Positions 45,577-54,934 of a stretch of 64,000 nt of DNA are shown in pieces. The translations under genes were made by a program, and so were the position numbers. This stretch comes from Deltaproteobacteria bacterium (lineage in GTDB: Bacteria > Desulfobacterota > Binatia > Binatales > Binataceae). Below the pieces are notes generated by a model. That model searched no databases. It was not told where the DNA came from and saw only the letters and a list, made by a program, of their open reading frames with translations. Where the stretch lies: positions 1-64,000 of the forward strand of contig JAKBMB010000032.1 in NCBI GenBank assembly GCA_021831785.1. The letters are read 5' to 3'. The stretch's first letter is position 1. Each line of letters opens with the position of its first letter.

Positions 45577-46032
45577 ATGAAAACAGAGGCTGCGGTCAAA
45601 GTGCTGAACCGCGCGCTCAGTGTCGAGTACGCGGGCATAATTCAGTATCTGCAAAACGCTCAGCTTGTACAGGGTCTGAATCGCGAGCTCTACGAAGAAT
45701 TGTTCAAGAAGCTAAGCCAGGAATGCCTGACTCACGCAAGCAAGGTCGGCCGATGGATCGTGCTGCTGGGCAGCGTCCCGACCGTCGAGCCGGGAGCGAT
45801 AAAGCAAACCACCGATCTCAACGAGATGCTGCGCTGCGCGATCGAACTGGAGCGAGAGGCCTACAACACTTACGTCGAGGCTCTTAAGGCCGCCGGCGAG
45901 AACCCGCCGCTGCGCTTTTTCCTCGAAGAGATGGCGTACGACGAGTTTATGCAGATTGACGAGTTCGAACGGCTGCTCGCAACCAAGACGTTCAACGTGC
46001 CGACCAAAGAGATCAAGCTAAGGCCGGCCTAG
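45577..46032 (+). CDS. Ferritin-like (bacterioferritin-type) protein
   Basis: 151 residues. Four-helix pattern with acidic residues placed as di-iron ligands: LSVEYAGIIQYL, QECLTHASKV, ELEREAYNTYVEAL, EEMAYDEFMQIDEFERLL. Could store iron or act as a DNA-protection/oxidase protein. AGGGAGG ribosome site upstream. Confidence 0.8.
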   Translation: MKTEAAVKVLNRALSVEYAGIIQYLQNAQLVQGLNRELYEELFKKLSQECLTHASKVGRWIVLLGSVPTVEPGAIKQTTDLNEMLRCAIELEREAYNTYVEALKAAGENPPLRFFLEEMAYDEFMQIDEFERLLATKTFNVPTKEIKLRPA

Positions 46033-46409
46033 GTTGGTTGGCGCTTACCGGCGGGGGGCGGCAGCGTGAGCAGTCTAGACCCCGCCGCCCTCTGCCGGTA
46101 AGCGCCGTTGCCCGACGCCAGCCGCTGCGCGCGCCGCAGCAAAGCCCGCAAACCGGCAAGGTCGGCAGGCAGCGGCATCGTGCGCTGCACGTACCATCCC
46201 ACGCCCTCTCCCCAGTAAACCAGACGAAGCTCTATGCTCGCCCGACTGGACTCTCGCGGGCAAACGACGATTTCGAACTTTTCGTTCTCTGCTTCACCGT
46301 CGAGCACGCCCAGGCAAATTTCGCCGGGATGCTCGCTCCGCTTCTCCAGTCTGTCGCCAAATCTATGCATCGCCTGACGTCCCGCGGACCGTGCCATGCG
46401 GCGCCGCAA
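46029..46409 (-). CDS. Small hypothetical protein
   Basis: 126 residues, convergent with the ferritin-like gene (four-base overlap). The middle part (EKFEIVVCPRESSRASIELRLVYWGEGVGWYVQRTMPLPADLAGLRALL) reads like a compact beta-helix protein; the ends are Arg-rich. No family recognised. A Fur-like box lies about 120 bases upstream. Confidence 0.4.
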   Translation of the reverse strand: MRRRMARSAGRQAMHRFGDRLEKRSEHPGEICLGVLDGEAENEKFEIVVCPRESSRASIELRLVYWGEGVGWYVQRTMPLPADLAGLRALLRRAQRLASGNGAYRQRAAGSRLLTLPPPAGKRQPT

Positions 46410-46526
46410 CCGGGTGCGTGCGCTCGCCGCCCCGCAACTCGGCTAAACCGCGTATCTTGAATGCGCCGTACCGAGGGCCCCGATTCGGCCGCTCGCCCGG
46501 GCTCGATTCGCCACGGGGCTTGAGAA

Positions 46527-46539
46527 AGTGATAATCACT
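46527..46539. promoter_or_regulatory. Fur-box-like palindrome
   Basis: AGTGAT-A-ATCACT, a 6-1-6 inverted repeat close to the Fur pattern GATAATxATTATC. It could control the minus-strand gene at 46029-46409 in response to iron. Confidence 0.3.
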
Positions 46540-46811
46540 CTCACCCCGAGCATAGCAAAATCAACCGGCGCGTCAAGTCCGTTCACCCGCCCGCTGCCGC
46601 AGTGAAAGCATGGGCCCGCCCCGCAGCGGCCTGGCGGGCAAGCTTCGGGCCGATGACGTACCGCGCAAAGCCCACCGGCAGCGCCCCCCTGAACCGTCTC
46701 CTCACCTTCCCTGGCGGAAGCGTTGCCGACGTGCTCGGTCGCACCGACGGCAGTCTGATTACTGAGGACTGGGAATCGTCACAGGCACACTCTCGGCTTC
46801 GCCTTCTACCG

Positions 46812-46859
46812 TGGGACAGGCTTTTAGCCTGTCATCTCAGGCTGGAAGCCTGAGCCACT
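46812..46859. repeat. Paired REP units, same family as those in the methyltransferase
   Basis: GTGGGACAGGCTTTTAGCCTG and CAGGCTGGAAGCCTG-AGCCAC units. It is the only copy I see outside the methyltransferase gene, which shows the family is dispersed in this genome. Confidence 0.8.
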
Positions 46860-46870
46860 CCCCATCCTCA

Positions 46871-46893
46871 CCTTCCCCCTCAAAGGGGGAAGG
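46871..46893. repeat. CCTTCCCCCT palindrome
   Basis: CCTTCCCCCT pairs with AGGGGGAAGG over a 3-base loop; it lies 11 bases after the REP pair. Similar elements are common as dispersed repeats. Confidence 0.6.
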
Positions 46894-46945
46894 AATCAGA
46901 AATTCAGCCTTACCAGACCGACGACGCGGGGCGCCTTTGTTAGCT

Positions 46946-46970
46946 CCTCCCCTCGCCGCGCGGGGGGAGG
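46946..46970. repeat. CCTCCCC palindrome
   Basis: CCTCCCC pairs with GGGGAGG around a GC-rich loop. Third palindrome type of the block. Confidence 0.5.
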
Positions 46971-47561
46971 TGGGAGAGGGTCTCCGTCACGATCTCGCAC
47001 GGTCCCCATGTTTTGCAATCCTCAATAAGAAACTCCTGCGAGCGTACGCCTCGGGCGTCGGGGTCGTGCGTTAAGTTGGTTGCAGGCGAATGCGCGTAGT
47101 ACCAGCGCAGCCCCCAATGACGCGCGCTTTCGGTCGTGCACGCGCGGTGGGGAAGGCCGTACACCGAAGGCTCGTTAACCCGCGCGGCCGGGTCGGCGAA
47201 ACAGACGCCAGAAGACCGCCAACCGGGCGACACAGTTAACCGAAGACCCCCCCTTTATCCACGGACCGAGGATTGCGCGCAGACCAGACTAACTTCGGCT
47301 CATGTCTCGGGCTTTGGTAGCTTCATGTTTACAGTAGCCGCGGCGTATCGGCCACGAGCCAGCAGCAACAAAAAGCCGGCGCGTTAACCCATCGCTCTCG
47401 GTGGACAGCGTACCGCCCGTTGGCGCCTATTGCCAGCCTGCCCGTGATACAGGCACGCTATTAGATAATGGCGAGGGCCAGAGGCGACCGCATGCCGCCC
47501 CGAGCAGCCGACCAATCGTGTGCCGGGAAACGGCCGGTTATTATAGTCCCCTGAGAGCCGT

Positions 47562-48848
47562 ATGAGCACACGACCGCTGTTTGCAGAAGTTCCCATCGAC
47601 CGGCAAACGCTCATCGACAGCTTCAGAGAAGTTCGCCGCACTACCGAGCGCCTTTGTAAACCGCTGGCGCTCGATGATTTCATGTTACAAGCGATGCCTG
47701 ATGTGAGTCCGACCAAGTGGCATCTGGCGCACGTCTCCTGGTTCTTCGAGACCTTTGTGCTCGTGCCCTATTGGTCGGGCTACCAAGCGGTGGATGACCG
47801 CTATCGCTACCTTTTTAATTCCTATTACAATGGCGCCGGGCCGCAGTACTCGCGGCCCGAACGCGGAATGCTGTCGCGCCCAACGGTGGCCGAGGTTTTC
47901 GCTTACCGCGCGGACGTGGACCGCGCTATGGCCGCGCTGATTGAAAAGGCCGGTCGCGATAGCCTCCCTACGATAAGCGCGTTGGTGGTGCTCGGAATGC
48001 ACCACGAGCAGCAGCATCAGGAGCTGATGCTGACGGATGTGAAGTACAACCTCTGGGTGAATCCGCTTCGGCCACCCTATCACAAAGTTTCAATGAGGCG
48101 AGGGACCGCCACCCCGCGGCTCCGCTGGCTTGAGTTCGAGGGTGGCGTGGAATGGATCGGCCATGGCGGCCCGGGGTTCGCCTTCGACAACGAGTGTCCA
48201 CGCCATCAGACATTTTTACGGCCGTTTCGCCTCGCCTCTCGATTGGTGACCAACGGGGAGTATCTCGAGTTCGTCAAGGCCGGTGGATACGGCGATTCGC
48301 GGCCCTGGCTCGCCGAAGGATGGAAGTTAGTTTGCGCGCGCCGATGGCAGGCGCCGCTTTACTGGGAGATGCTCGACGGGCTGTGGCAGGTGTACACGTT
48401 GGCCGGGATGCAGCCGCTCGACGAGCACGCGCCGGTTGCGCACCTGAGTTATTACGAGGCCGACGCATACGCGCGGTGGGCGGGGCAACGCTTGCCAACC
48501 GAGCAGGAATGGGAACACGCGGCGCAAACACAGCGAGTTTGCTCCGCCTCGGCCTACGAGGCCGGCGTTTTCGAGCCGTTGCCCGCCGCGGGTATCGAAA
48601 CCGGTCCGGAGCAGATGACCGGCGATGTTTGGCAATGGACCCGAAGTCCCTACGTTCCCTATCCAGGCTTTCGTCCCTGGCCGGACATCCTCGGCGAATA
48701 CAACGGAAAGTTTATGGTGAACCAGATAGTGCTGCGCGGGGGGTCATGCGCAACGCCGGCCTCGCATATCCGGCTCACGTACCGCAATTTTTTTCCTCCT
48801 GACGCGCGCTGGCAGTTTTCAGGACTTAGGCTCGCCGAGGACGTTTGA
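47562..48848 (+). CDS. egtB: Ergothioneine synthase EgtB
   Basis: 428 residues: DinB-like N-terminal domain supplying the three-His iron site (TKWHLAHVSWFFE, MHHEQQHQEL) and a C-terminal formylglycine-generating-enzyme-like domain ending LRGGSCATPASHIRLTYRNFFPPDARWQFSGLRL. Adds sulfur to trimethylhistidine. Overlaps egtD by four bases. Confidence 0.92.
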   Translation: MSTRPLFAEVPIDRQTLIDSFREVRRTTERLCKPLALDDFMLQAMPDVSPTKWHLAHVSWFFETFVLVPYWSGYQAVDDRYRYLFNSYYNGAGPQYSRPERGMLSRPTVAEVFAYRADVDRAMAALIEKAGRDSLPTISALVVLGMHHEQQHQELMLTDVKYNLWVNPLRPPYHKVSMRRGTATPRLRWLEFEGGVEWIGHGGPGFAFDNECPRHQTFLRPFRLASRLVTNGEYLEFVKAGGYGDSRPWLAEGWKLVCARRWQAPLYWEMLDGLWQVYTLAGMQPLDEHAPVAHLSYYEADAYARWAGQRLPTEQEWEHAAQTQRVCSASAYEAGVFEPLPAAGIETGPEQMTGDVWQWTRSPYVPYPGFRPWPDILGEYNGKFMVNQIVLRGGSCATPASHIRLTYRNFFPPDARWQFSGLRLAEDV

Positions 48849-49909
48849 CCACCGTGTGGGCCAAGCCGGGGCACGCGCCGGGTGATTCCATCCTGACACT
48901 CGCCGACAGCCCGGCGTTGCGCTATCGCTGCGACCGATACATCGACGAGCAAAACTTCGTTCGAGTAATGGCCGACGACGTACTGCGCGGCCTCACACAC
49001 ACGCCGAAGTCTCTGGCGCCAAGGTATTTTTACGACGAAGCGGGCTGCGCGCTCTTCGAGCAAATCACCCAATTGCCGGAGTATTACCTCACGCGCGCCG
49101 AGGGCGAGTTGCTACGCTCGCTCGCGCCGGCCTTGATGCGCGACCTGAAACCGCGAGACATCGTGGAAATCGGTTCGGGCAGCTCGGCCAAGATTCGTCA
49201 CTTTCTCGACGCCCTCGCCGAACAAAACGCCCCCGTGCGCTACGTGCCGTTAGACGTCAACGGACAGACGGCCGAGCGCAGTGCCTATGCGCTGACCGAG
49301 GCCTATCCCCACCTTCGGGTCCACGCCATAATCGGCGACTTCGAACGGCATCTGGGGCGCGTTCCTCCTGCGCAAGGCCGGCGGCTGGCGGTCTTTTTCG
49401 GCAGCACGATCGGAAACCTAGCTCCAGCTAGCCGTCACGATTTTCTTCTTCAGGTCCGCCGCTTGCTGCGCCCCGGCGATAGGTTGCTGCTTGGCCTGGA
49501 CCTGGTCAAGGACCGCGCTACGCTTGAGGCGGCCTACAACGACCGCCAGGGAGTCACGGCGGAATTCAACCGCAACATCCTGCGCGTAATCAACCGGCGG
49601 CTCGGCGCGGATTTCAACCCCGATGCTTTTGCTCACCGAGCTTTTTACGAGCCGTCGGCCTGCCGCATCGAGATGCACCTGGTGCCGCGATATCCCCAGA
49701 CCGTTTCTCTGGCCGCCCTGAAAGTCGCGGTTGGGATCTCGGCGGGCGAGAGCATCTTGACCGAGAACTCCTACAAGTTTACGCGCGAGTCGAGCGTTGA
49801 TATGCTGCGCTGCGCCGGGATGGGGCTTGAAGCCTGGTTTACCGACTCGAAGGGCCGCTTCGCCTTAGCCCTGGCGGCGCGCGACGATGCGTCGTCGAAT
49901 GCGCGATGA
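48845..49909 (+). CDS. egtD: L-histidine N-alpha-methyltransferase EgtD
   Basis: 354 residues starting at a TTG that overlaps the egtB stop (TTGA). SAM site VEIGSGSSAKIRHFLDAL, then FFGSTIGNL and LLLGLDLVKDR, and the substrate domain typical of EgtD. Trimethylates histidine for EgtB. Confidence 0.92.
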   Translation: MTTVWAKPGHAPGDSILTLADSPALRYRCDRYIDEQNFVRVMADDVLRGLTHTPKSLAPRYFYDEAGCALFEQITQLPEYYLTRAEGELLRSLAPALMRDLKPRDIVEIGSGSSAKIRHFLDALAEQNAPVRYVPLDVNGQTAERSAYALTEAYPHLRVHAIIGDFERHLGRVPPAQGRRLAVFFGSTIGNLAPASRHDFLLQVRRLLRPGDRLLLGLDLVKDRATLEAAYNDRQGVTAEFNRNILRVINRRLGADFNPDAFAHRAFYEPSACRIEMHLVPRYPQTVSLAALKVAVGISAGESILTENSYKFTRESSVDMLRCAGMGLEAWFTDSKGRFALALAARDDASSNAR

Positions 49910-50434
49910 AGCAAACGCCGCGCCCGCACCACCCAAGAGCCTAAAAGCTGCGTACCGAGATGGCGTGATTTGCCGTGGCGTCCCCGACGGGATCGGAATT
50001 TCCCAAGCTCCCCGATATTCAGGCCTCATGCTTGGCCGGCACGGTGATGAGCTCTTGCGCGAACATCTCGGCGGTACCGATAGCCAAATCGCGGACCTGC
50101 GCGCCGAGCGCATCTTTTTCTCGGAGAACCGTTAGACTCGCCAATGGTCCAGTGCTTACCTGCCCCGCGGGAAGAAGGACTAGAACGAAGCGCATACCGC
50201 TGGATTCTTGAACTTCGGCTTGACGTATCCGGGGATAACCGGCGTACAGTGGAAGTTCTTGTACGAGGACTTTACGAACCAACGCGAGGCGTTTTATATC
50301 AACCCACCAAACGAACCAATTATGCCGAGCAGCCCGCGAGACCCTGTCATCAGGGTATTGAAGTTTTACGACACGCCTTGATAGGCGGTTTGCGCGAGCC
50401 GGGAAGGCCGGTTAAGCTTTAAGCTCGATAAAGC
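49910..50434. other. Intergenic region containing one decayed gene end
   Basis: 525 bases after egtD. Only the fragment listed at 50184-50381 looks coding; a short minus-strand stretch (50019-50195, LASLTVLREKDALGAQVRDL) is possibly protein-like but unassigned. Confidence 0.5.
50184..50381 (+). pseudogene. C-terminal fragment of an unrecognised gene
   Basis: From after a TAG at 50181-50183 the frame encodes HTAGFLNFGLTYPG...VQWKFLYEDFTNQREAF...YINPPNEPIMPSSPRDPVIRV and a stop. It is protein-like in composition, unlike the neighbouring frames, but has no start codon and no recognised family. Confidence 0.45.
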
Positions 50435-51130
50435 ATGGCGGCGCTTAACCTTATCTTCGATGCCGACGACACACTGTGGGAGTCGAACGTCCATTTTCTT
50501 GAAGCCGAGGACGAGTTTGTCGCAGCCTTGCGGAGGGCCGGCTGTTCGCTGGAAGAGCGGCAGGTGCGCGCGCTGGTGCGCGAGCACGAGCTCGAGGTGA
50601 TAAAGCGGCACGGTTACGGCCGGCAGCCCTATGTCGTGGCCCTCAAGAACTTAGTCGAGATGCTGAGCGCGAAGATGGACCGTCTGCGCGGGATGAGCGC
50701 CGAGATTGAGCGGATCGGCCGGCGGCTTGTCAGCCGCCGATGCGAGGTTCGCCCCGGCGTCCAAGAGACACTGGCCGAGCTTGTCACGCGCCACCGCTTG
50801 ATTCTGTTCACCAAGGGTCAGCCGGAGGAGCAATCGGCGAAGCTCAAATCCTCGCAGCTAGATGGGTTTTTCTCCCATGTCGAGGTCGCGGCGGAAAAGG
50901 ATTTGGCCGCTTACCGGGCGCTGCTCGGTCTGCTCGCGCTCCCGCGCGAGGAGACGGTGATGATCGGCAACAGCCCGCGCTCGGACATCAATCCCGCCGT
51001 CAGGGCGGGTATTCGAGCGGTCTACATCCCCCATCCGCAGACCTGGGTACACGAGCAGGAGGAGCTTGATTCAAGCGACGGTCGAGTGACCACGCTCTTG
51101 AGCTTCGCCGAGCTTCGCGAGATCTTTTGA
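50435..51130 (+). CDS. HAD-superfamily hydrolase
   Basis: 231 residues. LIFDADDTLW (motif I DxD), LFTKG (motif II), Lys in AAEKDLAAY (motif III) and VMIGNSPRSDINPA (motif IV). A phosphatase of unknown substrate. The stop overlaps the TTG of the next frame. Confidence 0.85.
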   Translation: MAALNLIFDADDTLWESNVHFLEAEDEFVAALRRAGCSLEERQVRALVREHELEVIKRHGYGRQPYVVALKNLVEMLSAKMDRLRGMSAEIERIGRRLVSRRCEVRPGVQETLAELVTRHRLILFTKGQPEEQSAKLKSSQLDGFFSHVEVAAEKDLAAYRALLGLLALPREETVMIGNSPRSDINPAVRAGIRAVYIPHPQTWVHEQEELDSSDGRVTTLLSFAELREIF

Positions 51131-51147
51131 TTCGGGCGAGATTGCCA

Positions 51148-52056
51148 ATGGCGATAGTGAATTCAACCAGCACCAACCAGGCTGAATACATGGCGCGCGA
51201 CGAGGGCGCGTCGCAGGGCAAGGCAGAGCCGTTTTTCCTCGCTTATCCCGTCTACCGTCTGTGGCGCCAAATGCTGGACGAGATAGACCTGGTGCGGCTG
51301 GATTTGCCGGTGCGGGGGCTGAGCCCAGCGCATCGGGGGCTCAAGGTGTGCCAGCTCAGCGACCTTCACGTCGACCGCGACGAAGACCTCGAGCGCCTGG
51401 AACGCGCAGTCAGCCGGGTCAACCATGAGCGCCCGGCGCTGGTCTTTTTGACCGGCGATTATTTTTCCGAACCCCCCGCGATGCGGCGTTATCTGGCGCC
51501 GTTGGCGCGCGCGCTTGCCCGCTTGAGCCCGGCGGTTGCGGCGTTCGCGATCCCCGGCAATCATGACAACTGGTGCTCCTTCGCGCCGATCGCGGAGCAG
51601 TTTGCAAAAGCCGGCATCGCCCCCCTGCGCAACCAACATCGCCGGATAAGCTTCGACGGCCATCCGTTGGTCGTGGTCGGGGTTGACGATCTGATGACGC
51701 GGCGCGCCGATCCCAACGGGGCCTTCAGGGGAGTTCGCCCCCACGAATGCACGATCGTGCTGGCGCATAATCCGGACACGGCGCTCTACCTGCGCCATCT
51801 AAGGCCCGGCGTCGTGCTGAGCGGGCATACTCACGGCGGCGCGATTCGGTTTCCGCTGCTCGGCAGTCCGCTGCGGTCAATTCTTAAGCTGGGGCCCAAG
51901 TACTACGCCGGTCTCAACCGCTTCGAGGACTTTCACGTCTACACCAACCGCGGCCTGGGCACGTTCTGCGTTCGCATTCGAATAAATTGCCGGCCCGAGG
52001 TTTCGTCGTTTACGCTCACGCCCTTCGAACCTTCGACAACGGCGACACCGGCTTAG
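51148..52056 (+). CDS. Metallophosphoesterase (YkuE-like)
   Basis: ATG at 51148 chosen; a TTG at 51127 overlapping the HAD stop and an ATG at 51190 are alternatives. Metal motifs: LSDLHVDR, FLTGDYF, PGNHDNW, LAHNPD, LSGHTHGG. Likely cleaves a phosphodiester in or near the membrane. No membrane segment of its own. Confidence 0.85.
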   Translation: MAIVNSTSTNQAEYMARDEGASQGKAEPFFLAYPVYRLWRQMLDEIDLVRLDLPVRGLSPAHRGLKVCQLSDLHVDRDEDLERLERAVSRVNHERPALVFLTGDYFSEPPAMRRYLAPLARALARLSPAVAAFAIPGNHDNWCSFAPIAEQFAKAGIAPLRNQHRRISFDGHPLVVVGVDDLMTRRADPNGAFRGVRPHECTIVLAHNPDTALYLRHLRPGVVLSGHTHGGAIRFPLLGSPLRSILKLGPKYYAGLNRFEDFHVYTNRGLGTFCVRIRINCRPEVSSFTLTPFEPSTTATPA

Positions 52057-52163
52057 CGCAGCGCTAGTCCGGGGCTTGACTGCCCGGATTCGACGCGGGC
52101 CATTCCTCAAAAACCGCGCGTGGCCAAACGCCGCCGCGTCGCGGAGAAGCGAGATTATCGGCC

Positions 52164-53093
52164 ATGGCGGAAAACACGACAACCGTTGCGATCGCAGGGG
52201 GTTCCGGATTTATCGGCCGAGCAATCGCGCGCCGTCTGTCGCGGATGGCCGAGTACCGGGTTCGGGTGCTCAGCCGGTCTCCGAGCCAGGCGCGCGTCCG
52301 GCTGGCATCGATTCGCGCCGACTTCGTTCGCGCCGACGTCACCGATCCGAGCCTGCTCGAGGCGGCGGTGCGCGGCGCCGCCGTGATTGTGAACGCCGCC
52401 CAGTTCGACGGCTACCCGGTGGAGAACCCGCGCCTGGGACTGACCTTCGAGCGAATCGACCATTTGGGGTGCACGGCGTTGGTCGAGGCGGCCAAGGCCG
52501 CCGGCGCGCGCCATTTTATATACCTCAGCGGAGTCGGCGCCGACGAGACCAGCAGCCACCCGGCGTTTCGCGCCAAAGGCCGGGCTGAAGCGGCAATCAG
52601 ACAATCGGGCCTGAACTACACGATCTTCCGGCCATCCGTGGTCGTCGGACAAGGGGACCGAGTGGTAAGCATGCTGACCAAAGCCCTGCGCTTCGCGCCG
52701 GCGATGGTGTTGCCGGGCTCGGGCCGGCAGCAGCTACAGCCGGTCTGGGTGGAAGACGTGGCCGCCTGCGTCGCGCTGGCGCTGACGGCGAGCGCGCGCG
52801 TGCGTGCCCAAACCTTCGAGGTGGGCGGGCCTGAGCGGATGACTCTGGACGAGCTGCTGAACCTCATCATGAACATCACTGGCTATCGTCGGCCCATTAT
52901 TCATGCGCCCGAATCGCTGATGAGGCTGGCCGGCGCGATCGGGGAGAAGCTGCCGCGCCCGCTTCTTTCCCGCGACGCGGTGAGCTTTCTCATGCTTGAC
53001 AGCATCTGTGATACGAAACCCTTGGTCGAAGCGCTGGGCATCAAGCTCACTCCGGCACGCGAGGCGCTGGCCTATCTCGCGACGAAGCCCTAG
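52164..53093 (+). CDS. NDUFA9-type NAD(P)-dependent short-chain reductase-like protein
   Basis: 309 residues. AIAGGSGFIGRAIARRL nucleotide-binding motif, HFIYLSGVGADE and a helix-rich C-terminus, matching complex-I-associated NDUFA9/NmrA-like proteins. Bacterial members are of uncertain role. The nuo operon is about 5 kb away. Confidence 0.82.
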   Translation: MAENTTTVAIAGGSGFIGRAIARRLSRMAEYRVRVLSRSPSQARVRLASIRADFVRADVTDPSLLEAAVRGAAVIVNAAQFDGYPVENPRLGLTFERIDHLGCTALVEAAKAAGARHFIYLSGVGADETSSHPAFRAKGRAEAAIRQSGLNYTIFRPSVVVGQGDRVVSMLTKALRFAPAMVLPGSGRQQLQPVWVEDVAACVALALTASARVRAQTFEVGGPERMTLDELLNLIMNITGYRRPIIHAPESLMRLAGAIGEKLPRPLLSRDAVSFLMLDSICDTKPLVEALGIKLTPAREALAYLATKP

Positions 53094-53153
53094 GCTCGCG
53101 CTGCCGGCAAACCGGCTTCCGCCGCCGGCCGTCAGGCCGCGCCGGGCTTGGTT

Positions 53154-54110
53154 TTAGGGCGCCGCTGCGCCGTCGCCAAGCTTTGTCCCGATGCGCCGGT
53201 AGCCGCGTCCCTCCCAGCCGAAGGAGAAAGCGTCCGGATGGAGCATTTCGGCAAGCATCTCGAGCGAATCGACGATTCGCGGTCCGGGCCGGTTAAAGTA
53301 CTGATTACCGTCGGCGACATAGACCCGGCCCTGGCGCACCGCCTTGAGCGCCTGCCAGTCGGGACGACGGGTTAACACGTCAAGTTCTTCAAGCGAGCGC
53401 GGGATCGAAAATCCGCACGGCGCGATCATGACCACTTCCGGGTCTTTCTCTCTCAGGGCTTGCCACTCGATGCGCGGTGAGCGGCCGCCGACCGCGCCGA
53501 ACACGCTCTCGCCGCCCGCCAGACCGATCAACTCCGGCATCCAATTGCCCGCCGCCATCAACGGCTCGATCCATTCGATGCAGGCCATCTTCGGGCGCTC
53601 GGAAAAGCCCTTGGTGATTCGGGCCACGTCCTCGACGCGGCTCCACAGCGCGGCGACCAGGTCGAAGCCGCGCCGCGGCTCGCCCAGGGCGTCGGCGCTG
53701 CGCTGTATATCTTCCCATATATCGGCCAGCGTTTCGGGACCGAGCGAAAGGATGCGCGGGCGCGAGCCGACGGATTCTCCCACTACTCGTTCGATCTCCT
53801 CCAAGCTCACGGCGCAGACCTCGCACTGCGACTGGGTCACGATCAAGTCCGGTTCCAAGTCTCGCAGGACTTGGGCATTGACCGCGTACACCGACGGCAC
53901 GCGCGCGGCGACGTCCTTTACGCGCCGGTCGATCTCCGCGCTAGAACCTGCGGGATCGAACTTCGGCGCCGTGCACGCGGGCAGGCGTCGCACCGATTCG
54001 GGGAAATCACACTCATGCGACCTACCGACGAGCTGCGCTTCGAACCCGAGCGCGCATACGATCTCGGTCGCGCTCGGCAAAAGCGTCACCACACGCTGTT
54101 TTGGCTCCAT
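53154..54110 (-). CDS. BtuF-like cobalamin/metal ABC binding protein
   Basis: 318 residues. RVVTLLPSATEIVCALGFEAQLVGRSHECDFPESV and EPDLIVTQSQCEVCAVS match the BtuF-type substrate-binding fold. No signal peptide is visible, which is unusual for a binding protein. Ends in a C-terminal region around WEGRGYRRIG. No ABC transporter next to it. Confidence 0.82.
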   Translation of the reverse strand: MEPKQRVVTLLPSATEIVCALGFEAQLVGRSHECDFPESVRRLPACTAPKFDPAGSSAEIDRRVKDVAARVPSVYAVNAQVLRDLEPDLIVTQSQCEVCAVSLEEIERVVGESVGSRPRILSLGPETLADIWEDIQRSADALGEPRRGFDLVAALWSRVEDVARITKGFSERPKMACIEWIEPLMAAGNWMPELIGLAGGESVFGAVGGRSPRIEWQALREKDPEVVMIAPCGFSIPRSLEELDVLTRRPDWQALKAVRQGRVYVADGNQYFNRPGPRIVDSLEMLAEMLHPDAFSFGWEGRGYRRIGTKLGDGAAAP

Positions 54111-54167
54111 AGTTTGACTACGCCGTCGAACTCCTTCATCGGATGCGGCTCGGCCGCCGGTTGTGGC

Positions 54168-54920
54168 TCATGCCAGCCGTCTTGGGTACGCGCCGGTGAG
54201 ACGCGGCATGTTCAAGCCCGCGCACGCGCATCGCCGCGCGACCATCGACAGATAGAGCTCGGCCAATTCTTGGTTGTCCTTGCGCTTGAGCCCGAGCCGT
54301 AAACATTCGTTGGTAAATCCGCTGCCGGCTGGGCCGAAAAAATTCGCCGCCATCGGTAGCCAACGAATCAGCCGCTCGCCGACGGCTTGCAGGCCGAAGC
54401 GCGCGGCCGCGTCCGCGAGCAGGTCGCTGAAGACCTGGTCGTTCGCGGCCTTTTCCTCCAGCTCGCTCTGCGCCAATCTCGCGTGCGGGGCGTAACTTGA
54501 ATCCACGTAGTTTATGCCGAGGACCAAGAGCCCGGTGGTCTCGAGGCTAAGACCAGCCATCAGCAGGTCGACCTCGCCCTGCGCCTGCTCGGCAAAAAAA
54601 CGGGCGGCCTCGAACGAGGGCGAACGCCAGGCGCTGAGCAGCGTTCGCTCCGCCGCTCGCTCCGTGACCCCGAGCTCCTCCAACATGCGGTACACCGCCC
54701 GCACGTGAAGGCGTTCGCGGGCATGGTTTCGCTCGGCGAGCGCGCGAAGGCTCGGGTCGGCGATGGTATCGAGCGTGCGCCGGTAGCCTGTCGCAGCCAT
54801 TTTCTGCGTCATCGCATGGGCCGCCAGAACCCGCGTCAACACCTTAACGTAGTAGGGGTCGATTCGACCGGCCTGGATCTCCCAGGCTTCGACCGCGCGC
54901 GGCTCAAGCGATCGGTTCAT
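54168..54920 (-). CDS. Ferritin-fold PaaA/PaaC-like protein
   Basis: ATG at 54920 (MNRSLEPR), 14 bases after the MaoC stop; the longer frame starts inside that gene. 250 residues with an ExxH motif (RERLHVRAVYRMLEEL) and helices typical of phenylacetyl-CoA epoxygenase-type di-iron proteins. Role inferred from fold. Same operon as the two MaoC genes. Confidence 0.6.
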   Translation of the reverse strand: MNRSLEPRAVEAWEIQAGRIDPYYVKVLTRVLAAHAMTQKMAATGYRRTLDTIADPSLRALAERNHARERLHVRAVYRMLEELGVTERAAERTLLSAWRSPSFEAARFFAEQAQGEVDLLMAGLSLETTGLLVLGINYVDSSYAPHARLAQSELEEKAANDQVFSDLLADAAARFGLQAVGERLIRWLPMAANFFGPAGSGFTNECLRLGLKRKDNQELAELYLSMVARRCACAGLNMPRLTGAYPRRLA

Positions 54921-54934
54921 CTCACGAAGGCGAT

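Larger units (their letters stand above)
46410..47561. other. Long intergenic region with palindromes and possible gene debris
   Basis: No convincing gene over 1150 bases. It holds the Fur-like box, a palindrome block at 46812-46970, and at about 46985-47150 minus-strand sequence (RSQEFLIEDCKTWGPCEIVTE in parts) that reads like protein but joins nothing. That may be debris of an interrupted gene. Confidence 0.5.
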
